Shown: piece after piece, positions 56,134 to 64,000 of the stretch | Position numbering within the stretch: position 1 is the stretch's first letter | Layout: each line of letters starts with the position of its first letter | NCBI RefSeq assembly: GCF_019320115.1 | Contig: NC_089587.1 | Coordinates: 81,446,162-81,510,161, forward strand | DNA: 64,000 bases | Direction: 5' to 3' | DNA from: Miscanthus floridulus | Taxonomy: Eukaryota; Streptophyta; Magnoliopsida; Poales; Poaceae | The notes under the pieces: model-generated | Database searches by the model: none | Told to the model about the DNA's origin: nothing | What the model saw: the letters and a program-made list of their open reading frames with translations, nothing else | Translations under genes and position numbers: made by a program

Positions 56134-59100
56134 TGTAACACCCTGGTGTTACATTGTAATGTTTTGCTGAAACATTTCGTAAGCATCTGGATTTGTGTAC
56201 ATATGTGTATGACATGGGGTATAACTCGATGTTTGGCACTTGAACATGCGTACGAAACATGAGTCTAGGGTTGCATTTCATATGTTACTGTGTAATCGAA
56301 TTGTTCGGGAAACGAAAAGGCTAAAGAACGTTGGCTAACGGTGATGAAATAGGTGTGGTCGGATAAGGATAGTTGGTTAGAACTACGAGTAGGCTAGGTT
56401 TGTTTCTGACGCGGAACCATTCGTTTCAATGTCGTTCTCATACGTTTTGAAAGTGGTCAACGATGCCACTTTTGGCAAGCTCTGTGGAACGATCGGCTTA
56501 AGCAGCAGGACGATATCTTAGCTCCGTTAGATAGCTTAATGTACCCTGTAGTGTATCAAATAGTTAGTTTGGCTTTTGGAGCATCACGTACTAGTTTCCT
56601 GCTTGCTTTAAAAAGCATGCGCATCACTGAAATCGGCACTGGGCGCGGTCACCGCTGGCCTAGCACGTGGCTGGCATTGCCAGCGCTCTGCCATGCCGGC
56701 CGTGTTCACTCTTGCATCGCGTCCACCATTCTGGCATCGCACCCCATGGTCGCCTACCACCACGCCACTGCGACCCCAGCCACTACCGGCCTCAGCCACG
56801 CTGCTGCCCGCCGACCAAACTGCCGTGCCATGCCATGCTCTGCGACGTCTTGGTCGGGAGCACGCCAGGTCATTCACTACACGGCCCCAATGGCTAGGCT
56901 AGCTCTGCTCTATTGTCTCCTTGGTTGTGCGCTCGATGGATGTCCACCTGCACCGCCATACCTCCACGTCGCATCGTTCTACGTCGGTGTCAGGTCCTGA
57001 CCGCAGCAATGGCGCCATACCGCGTTCGTCATGTTACTACTGTGGTCGTGTAGATAGCCGTCTGGGGGTATGTCCCGACGTCCTATTGTCTGTAGTGGTG
57101 ATGTTGGCCTGAGCATTGACGCCGCAGACGAGCCATGCCGTGCCATGACCTCCCCTGTCTCTGCTGTCTCCTTGCCACCGTGATGATTTCTCCTAATTTG
57201 TCGTAGTGGTTGCACCACGTTTCGATTGGCTTTGCTTGCAGCTCCGTTAGGCAGCCGGTCATCCAACCTACCCTACAGTGCTACCGTTCTCACCTCACTG
57301 TGCTCCAATTTTGAATTACTGCGCCATCGGGTCCATAAGGCCGAACCGACGCCCTCCATCGGTGAGCCAGCCCCGCAGTACACCTCGTGGTGATTCAGTG
57401 CACCCATAGTCTCGCCATGTCCTCCTAAGCATCCCATGCCCCATAGCCATAGTGTCGCAGCAGGTTAGCCCCACCACCGTGGTAGTGCCACCGTCGGGCA
57501 CCACTGCACCACCGTGAGCTCACGTGGCCAGCCTTGCTCAGACCACCTCCAACCAAACCGTCAGCGCCATGGTGTCGGTGAGTACTCCCTGGTGCTTGCG
57601 CGCTCATGTGCTGGTCTCGCCTTTGCTGTTGCTCACGGGAACGCGGCCGCCTTTGTAGGTCTGGAGCCACTGTCGGGGAGGGAGTTCATCACTGCTCCTC
57701 TTCTCGCCGTGTCGCCTCTAGTAGCTTTGACTTGTCGTCAAGGTACCTATCGACCCCTTAGGTAGACCGTAGAGGTTCGGGTGTGGCCGACGTAGTCGCC
57801 TAGTGCCTGTGTCGTCGTGCCGGTGCGCGCCCTGGGGGGCCAGGGACATCGCCGCGGTGAAGACGTAGAAGTTGGAGGGTGTAGGTGTAAAACTGCAGAC
57901 TAGCGAAACAGTACCGTAGGTCTCGTAGCAAATACCGTGTACGTCGGGGGTGCCCGTGCAATTTTACCGACGCGCGCAGGCCGTCCTCGTCGTGGGCTGT
58001 TGGCCGGCTGGGCTATGCCTCTGCATGGGATGCACGCTGGCCTGCCGTCGCATGCGGGTGGGGTGACACGCTGGTCCGGGTTGCGCGTTGTGGGCCGGCG
58101 AAAGAGGTTTCGGTTTTCATTATTTCCTGGAATTAGAAATGCTTATTTATTTTTCTGTTGTGAATCCAACTTCGATAAATTGTATTAAATTGCATGGTTG
58201 TCCAAAAATAGCGAAACTAAGTTTGTTAGGTTCGCAAAAATGTCATCTACCTGTTAGTACAGTTAGTTCACCATTAGCTGTTAGGATGGTAGGCTCATAA
58301 GATTAAGTAAAAAGCTTAGCGGTATATCGATCAATAATTGCAGGAATTATTGTGGCAAACCGACAATAGTTTTAGCTTTGAAATCCTTACAGTAGGTTCC
58401 TTAGGCATTTATATACTTGCTATAAAATGGGTAGACGTAGAGCGAGTTTCTTAATATCGTAGTTATTATCCTTGCTTTAGAGTATGTATCGTAAACTGGC
58501 ATTAGGAGTAGGAATATCCGTAGTCACCGTAAGAATGTATGCCCCATTCATACTTGTTAGTAGTGCTGGTACGTAGCTTAGACTTTAGTGGGTAGATCTC
58601 ACTTAGTAATTTAATAGAGGTACTTTTGTATTGAGAATTTGCTGTTGCTGTAGTGTTAATCATTGCATCGTCATTTCATGTAGATCATGAACAGGTAGAC
58701 TTCGTACCCATCGGTGAGCTAGAGTACGATGAGGTGATCGAGGAGTATGAGGAGGACCTCTTCGTGTAGGAGGGAGCCTAGGAGCCTATTGGTACTGACT
58801 TTGCTGACCCGGCACCTGCCTAAGGCAAGCCCCGGTGCATAACCCCTATTTTTAAATGGTCACTGAATATATTATATGATCTGCATTTACATTACAGGCA
58901 TTTTATGGAAACTATATGCATAAATATATCAACCATGAGTCCTACTAGTACAGGTTGAGTAGTTGCTATGCTCAGGATGTTGGTAGCGTGAGTAACCTGC
59001 TGTTACTCGCAAATAGGTGATTAAACTATGATATCATGATGAAATAATGGAAAGGAAAATGGTGACCGGATAGGGATGTGGATTTGGTACTGGTGGGTGT

Positions 59101-60156
59101 GAGGGGTTGTCCTGCAGCCAACAGGGCATAGCCCGGTTACACTTTTTCCCTGTCTGTGTCGATTAAGGACCGGTCGTTGCATATGACTCTAGGCAAGTCA
59201 TAGATTATTGTCCCGAGCACATACTTGGGTATGGGCGCAGGGAAGACTTGCTGCTCTCTTGTCATAGATCTGGCTCTTTCCGGACCGACTGATGGGAAGA
59301 GGAGGTGGTGGAGGTCCTTGCACCACACTGAGTCTAGAACTCAGAGGTGTGGGGCTTGGAGTCCAAGTTTGGACAGGGACCTAGACACCCAGGATAGGAG
59401 AGTGGTGGGTTAGCCCTGCTTGTGCCTGGGGTACAAGCGGGGCATGTGTCTTTGGGGCACCTAGCTGGGCACATTGATTCACGAATCGCCGGGTTATCCG
59501 GTACGGCTTGTCTGCGGTTTAGCACCGTAGTAAGAACTATAAGTGGAAAAAGGAGAAGGAACAATATCGATTGCTTAACTCTTGCTTGAAAGTAGAACAG
59601 GTGCTTATATAGATTGACTAGATGAAAACTTAATACGGCTGATGATAATAATGTATCAATAAGGACTCACTATTAGTATTACTTTTTGCTAAAAAGAGAA
59701 CCAGCAAACCATAAAGCCTAGCATATTCTTTGGAGTCGGGAAAGTATTCGCACTGGTCGAATAAGTCTTGCGAGTATATTGTGTACTCAGGGTTTATTTA
59801 CCCCTGTTGCAGGTGATGCTTGAGGAGTACCTTGTGTGGAGGATTCTTTTGGTGGGCTCAGACAAAATACTCGTTATCTTATCGTTAGATGTTATCTTTT
59901 AATATTCCATTGTTTATCATTCCACACTCTGTATTTGGTATTGTAATAATGTACTTTCTAAGAAACTCTAATGTATGGGATGGACTTGTGTTGTAACTCG
60001 TTTTCATTATTGGATCCTTGGAAAAATGTGGATCTTTCAGGTTCTCCCTCAGGGTGTGCCCGACGGACACCGCTCGCTGTAGTTGCTTTCAGGGTGCTTA
60101 GTGTCTGGTGGAAGATGAGTGCCTCCATAAGTATGCTATCCTAGGCGGTTCTGCCA
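56134..60156 (+). repeat. 5' LTR of the second Tekay-like element
   Basis: Starts TGTAACACCCTGG and ends GGTTCTGCCA, about 4023 bp. Both limits are inferred from TG..CA and from the primer site that follows. The partner LTR is not in the window. Confidence 0.7.
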
Positions 60157-60160
60157 TAGT

Positions 60161-60173
60161 TGGTACCAGAGCC
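60161..60173 (+). promoter_or_regulatory. Primer binding site of the second Tekay-like element
   Basis: TGGTACCAGAGCC, four bases after the LTR, close to the initiator Met tRNA complement TGGTATCAGAGC. Confidence 0.75.
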
Positions 60174-60595
60174 AATAATGGTCATGAGTTCCTCACTCTT
60201 TTACAAAACTAAAAGTTTGACCAACAAAAGTTTTGCGAAAAGTAGGATGTGATTAAGTTAAGTATAAGCCCTAGCTATATGGTATATCTAGGATAGCAGC
60301 ACAGGTTTTATCTAATCAGTTTCTGTAGGTACACTGACTTACGTGACATAAGAAATCGCTTAGTATACGAAAAGTGAGTGTGCGATGTGCCGAAAATTTT
60401 ATGAACGCCGCTATATTCTGGCTTGAGTGAACGTATAGGTCGAAGCATGCATCATATAATAGCATCTTACTTGAACTAGGAATCCCCCTTCATGTATAAT
60501 GAAAGTAGTAAATTGGTAGAACTAACTTAATGAATGCTTTAATAAATGTGCTGCCATCTCTCTAATCCCTTGATTCTAATCGGGAAGGTGTCCTA

Positions 60596-63500
60596 ATGGA
60601 TGGTTTGTCTCTCTTACAGATGAATCTAAGGTCTGGACATGGGAGCACCAGTTCGGGAGCGGCCAATGAGGGCCATGGTGACAGTGCTCGGGCCTTTGAG
60701 CATGACAACGAGGGAGCTCGTGAGGTTCCACCCTTGGTTCCTCATCCTTTCCCGCCACTGCCACCACCTTCGCCGCTGTCCACCGCGGAGGTCATGGTGG
60801 AGTTGTTGGCTGCTCATCAGGAGTCAGCTGCTGCTCAACAGGAGACAGCTCGTGCCATGGAGATTATGGCACAGGCCGTCACGGGTCTCGCCCATGGTGG
60901 TCCTGGGGGCAACGGTGGGAATGGGGGTGGTGCTTGCCGTCCTAAGGGACAGTCCTCTTACCAGGACTTCCTCAAGACCCACCCGCCCATGTTCACACTG
61001 TTGGACAATCCGTTGGAGGCAGAGCACTGGCTTCGCACGCCGGAGTAGAAGTTTTAGCTGCTCGGAGTGGCCAATGAGCAGAAGATGCACTTTGCGTCCC
61101 AGCAGCTTTTGGGGTCCATAGGTGCCTAGTGGGAGACTTTCTAGGCCGTGGAGCTACCAGATCACCCAGCAACGTGGTAGGAGTTCTCCACCGCCTTCCA
61201 CGAGTTCTTCATACCTGCTGGTGTTATCCACCAGAAGGTGACCGAGTTCATGCAGCTGCGTCAGGGGAGCAGGACGGTAATGGAGTATGTGACCTAGTTT
61301 AACCACTTGGCTCAGTATGCTGGTAGTCAGGTGGACACAGATGACAAGAAGAGGGATCGCTTCTTTTGTGGTCTCACTCCTGCTCTTCAGGAGAAACTGT
61401 ACCTAGGGAACTATCAAACCTTTGGGGCACTGATGAACACCGCCATTGCTCTTGAGGGTTTTCAGCGGGCATCTCAGGTGGATTGGAAGCGGAAGTGGGT
61501 GCTAGCTGGATCTTCCAGCCATCCTCATACTCAGAAGGTGCAAATTATTAGGCGGGGGCCCTATCAACCATCCGGCGGGCCTCCACTCCGTTCACCCCAG
61601 CAGACATCACAGACTTCCACTACTTAGTACAAGGCACCTCAGCAGCAGATGCAGCCCTAGCAGACTCAGGGATAGCAGGTCCCACCTCATCAAGGATTTA
61701 GGAACAAGCCTGGTGCTTGTTTCAAGTGTGGCAAGGATGGCCACTATGCCAGGGAGTGTCCTCAGCAGCAGGCAACTCAGTCATCTCAGCCGTCTACAAA
61801 TTCCAGGCTTATTAAGAGGACTTTCATCAAGAGGAAGATGCCCAGCAGATCTGGTTAGGTGCACTTCATGGATGCTCAGCAAGTTGTGCAGCAGGAGATA
61901 GTTATGGCTGGTATGTTCACCATCGAATCCCATCCAGCTTTGGTGTTGTTTGATTCTGGTGCATCGCATTCCTTTATGAGCATGGGGTTTGTAGTGCGTC
62001 ACAACTTATCACTATCGGCTATACCATATGCCTATAAGATCCGTACTGTGGGTTCTCAGATGTTCATCAATACCCGCACGGATATAGTAAGTTTAATATT
62101 AGCCACCCACACTTACCGTCTATAGTTCATGATAATGCCTTGGCAAGGCATTGATGCTATTCTTGGAATGAACTGGTTACAGGTGTATGGGGTAGTATTG
62201 GATATGAGGAGAAGAAGTGTAGAGTTACGGCTTCCTTTTTCTGAGGATAGGATGTCTCTCATCGTACCCTCAGAACCGGTCTTACCTGTTGTTGCCCATG
62301 CTGAAGCCGTTCCTGATCTTACCTCCATTCTAGTAGTATGTGAGTTACTAGATGTTTTCCCTGAAGATCTTCCTAGATTGCCACTAGACCATGAGGTAGA
62401 ATTCTCCATTGAGCTTGAGCCTGGTACTGCTCCTATCTCCAGGCGTCCGTACCGCATGGCTCCGAGAGAACTGGCAGAAATGAAGAAACAACTGGAGGAG
62501 TCGATGGACAAGGGTTTCATCCACCCAAGTTCTTCACCATGGGGTTGTCCAGCAATTTTTGTGAAGAAGAAGGATGGTACTCTATGGATGTGTGTGGATT
62601 ACCACCCCCTCAATGCGATAATAGTTAAGAACAAGTACCCTTTGCCCCACATAGATACTTTGTTCGATCAGTTAGCTGGTGCCAAGGTGTTCTTGAAGAT
62701 AGATCTCCGATCGGGCTACCATCAGATCAAGATCAGGCCATAGGATATACCAAGGATAGCTTTCTCTACTAGGTATGAGTTGTATGAGTACCTAGTGATG
62801 TCTTTCGGTCTCACCAATGCCCTGGCTTTCTTCATGTACCTGATGAACTTAGTCTTCATGCCGAAGTTGGATAAGTTTGTGGTAGTATTCATCGATGACA
62901 TCTTGATCTATTCCAAGAATGATGAAGAGCATGCCTGTCACCTCCGGATAGTCCTGACTCGACTAAGGGAGCACTAGTTGTATGCTAAATTCAGCAAGTG
63001 CAAGTTTTGGTTAGATCAAGTGCAGTTTTTGGGACATGTGTTGACACTTGAGGGCATTTCTGTGGATCCCAGCAAGGTGCATGATGTATTAGATTAGAAG
63101 TCTCCTAGGTCTATGTACCAGATCCGTCAGTTCCTTGGGCTAGCTGGATACTATCGGCGTTTCATCCCTGATTTCTCCAAGATAGCCCAGCCCATGACTA
63201 AGCTGCTCTAGAAAGAAGCTAAGTTTGTTTGGAGTCTAGCTTGTGAAGAAGCTTTTTAGTCCTTGAAGACTTTTCTGACCACTGCTCCTGTATTGGCTCA
63301 ACCAGATATTGAGAGGCCCTTTGATGTTTACTATGATGCTTCGAAGACAGGATTGGGATGTGTGATTATGCAGGATGGGCGTGTGATAGCTTATGCTTCG
63401 CACCAACTAAAGAAGCACGAGGTGAACTACCCCACTCATGATTTGGAGCTAGCCGTGGTAGTTCACTCTCTAAAGATTTGGAGGCATTATTTGTTGGGCA

Positions 63501-64000
63501 ACAAAGTGCATATCTTCACTGACCACAAGAGCCTTAAGTATATTTTCACTCAGTCTGAGTTGAACATGAGACAAAGGAGATGGTTAGAGTTGATCAAGGA
63601 TTATAATTTGGAAGTCCACTATCATCTGGGAAAAGCCAATGTGGTAGCTGATGCCTTAAGTTGTAAGTCGCATCAGGTTGAGGAAATACCCTTGTCACTT
63701 CACCACACCGAGGTGCTAGCTCAGATTGCATTGACCTCAGAGTTGCTGGAGCAAATTATTCGGGAACAAAAGGAAGACCCCAAAGAGATTCCTCACATCA
63801 AGAAGTTGCTAGCTGAAGCACGTGGACCTCATTTTAGCATTGATGAGCTGGGAGTCATGAGATACAAGAATAGACTAGTGGTTTCATCTAATGCAGAGCG
63901 GAAAAGAAAGATTTTAAAAGAAGCCCATCATTCCAAGCTATCTATCCACCCTGGTAGCAACAAGATGTACCATGATCTATGCCAACTGTACTGGTGGTCC
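60596..64000 (+). pseudogene. gag-pol of the second Tekay-like element, one frame with many amber codons, cut by window end
   Basis: From ATG 60596 one reading frame holds to the end of the window with no frameshift. Order: gag (PPMFTLLDNPLEAEHWL, FIPAGVIHQKVTEFMQL, DRFFCGLTPALQEKLY), zinc knuckle CFKCGKDGHYARECP (61718 on), protease LVLFDSGASHSFMS (about 61945), ILGMNWLQ, reverse transcriptase with [28 protein letters not shown] and FIDDILIY (62888 on), RNase H (DVYYDASKTGLGCVIMQD, FTDHKSLKYIFTQ), and the HHCC start of integrase (HHSKLSIHPGSNKMYHDL). About 16 in-frame stops occur and every one that I read is TAG, nearly all where Gln (CAG) is expected. The protease and reverse transcriptase catalytic residues are otherwise present. 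Confidence 0.85.

Larger units (their letters stand above)
56134..64000 (+). mobile_element. Second Tekay-like chromovirus, plus strand, right part outside the window
   Basis: A 4.0-kb LTR, a methionine-type primer site and a single gag-pol frame up to the start of integrase can be read. The remainder (rest of integrase, chromodomain, 3' LTR) should lie to the right of base 64000. It differs from the element at 36363 in LTR sequence and leader length, so it is another family of the same clade. Confidence 0.85.

Noticed and set aside
56539..57000. 153-codon ORF in the right-hand LTR
   Set aside because: Inside the 4-kb LTR, no motif, composition like the rest of that LTR.
1..64000. Toxin-antitoxin, phage, secretion or other prokaryotic system
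   Set aside because: Intron borders, TATA boxes, plant gene families and plant LTR elements throughout; no bacterial gene arrangement.
1..64000. tRNA or rRNA genes
   Set aside because: No cloverleaf with A and B boxes or rRNA core sequence was noticed by reading. The only tRNA-like words are the primer binding sites. A tRNAscan-SE run would settle it.

Overview
The window is plant nuclear DNA from a grass. Intron-containing genes of higher-plant type (a PRP22/DHX8 spliceosomal helicase, a RIN4/NOI immune regulator and a UBA-domain protein) sit among very large nested LTR retrotransposons, fragment-carrying long-TIR DNA transposons and MITEs. The repeat families (Tekay/Del-like chromoviruses with LTRs over 4 kb, a Tat-like Ty3/gypsy element with a 3' tandem array, Sirevirus-like solo LTRs with ACCGGAC/GTCCGGT motifs) fit an Andropogoneae grass such as sugarcane, sorghum or Miscanthus. 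The genus is inference and was not tested.

Layout. 1-7.9 kb is a gene-rich left end: a UBA-domain gene running off the left edge, then PRP22, both on the minus strand. 8.1-10.5 kb holds MITEs and a 1.5-kb long-TIR, Pack-MULE-like element carrying a piece of the chloroplast DEG1 protease gene. 10.6-14.1 kb holds a coding-like exon split by a Sirevirus-like solo LTR, then a small GRF zinc-finger gene. 14.5-28.6 kb is a second GRF-like gene on the opposite strand, split by a complete 12.4-kb Tat-type gypsy element with a perfect 5-bp target duplication (TCATC). 30.2-31.1 kb is a second long-TIR element carrying a BOI-type RING gene fragment. 31.1-31.7 kb holds MITEs. 32.1-34.6 kb is an apparently intact four-exon RIN4-like gene. 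35.1-35.6 kb is a TIR element.

From 36.4 to 53.3 kb lies a 16.9-kb Tekay-like chromovirus in minus orientation. Its LTRs are about 4.36 kb. It has an unusual extra coiled-coil ORF before gag, and a second solo LTR is inserted in its chromodomain. It appears to have landed in another short coding-like sequence. 53.3-56.1 kb is decayed repeat sequence including an 830-bp tandem duplication. 56.1-64 kb is the left part of another Tekay-like element on the plus strand (4.0-kb LTR, primer binding site, gag-pol to the start of integrase), cut by the window end.

Only the UBA gene, PRP22 (apart from one apparent 1-bp frameshift) and RIN4 look like host genes with a cellular job: ubiquitin/p97-related, pre-mRNA splicing and plasma-membrane immunity respectively. 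The retroelements are all decayed. Most of their in-frame stops can be read as C-to-T changes at CAG or CGA codons, as expected from cytosine methylation. No bacterial-type operon, CRISPR, tRNA or rRNA gene was seen.
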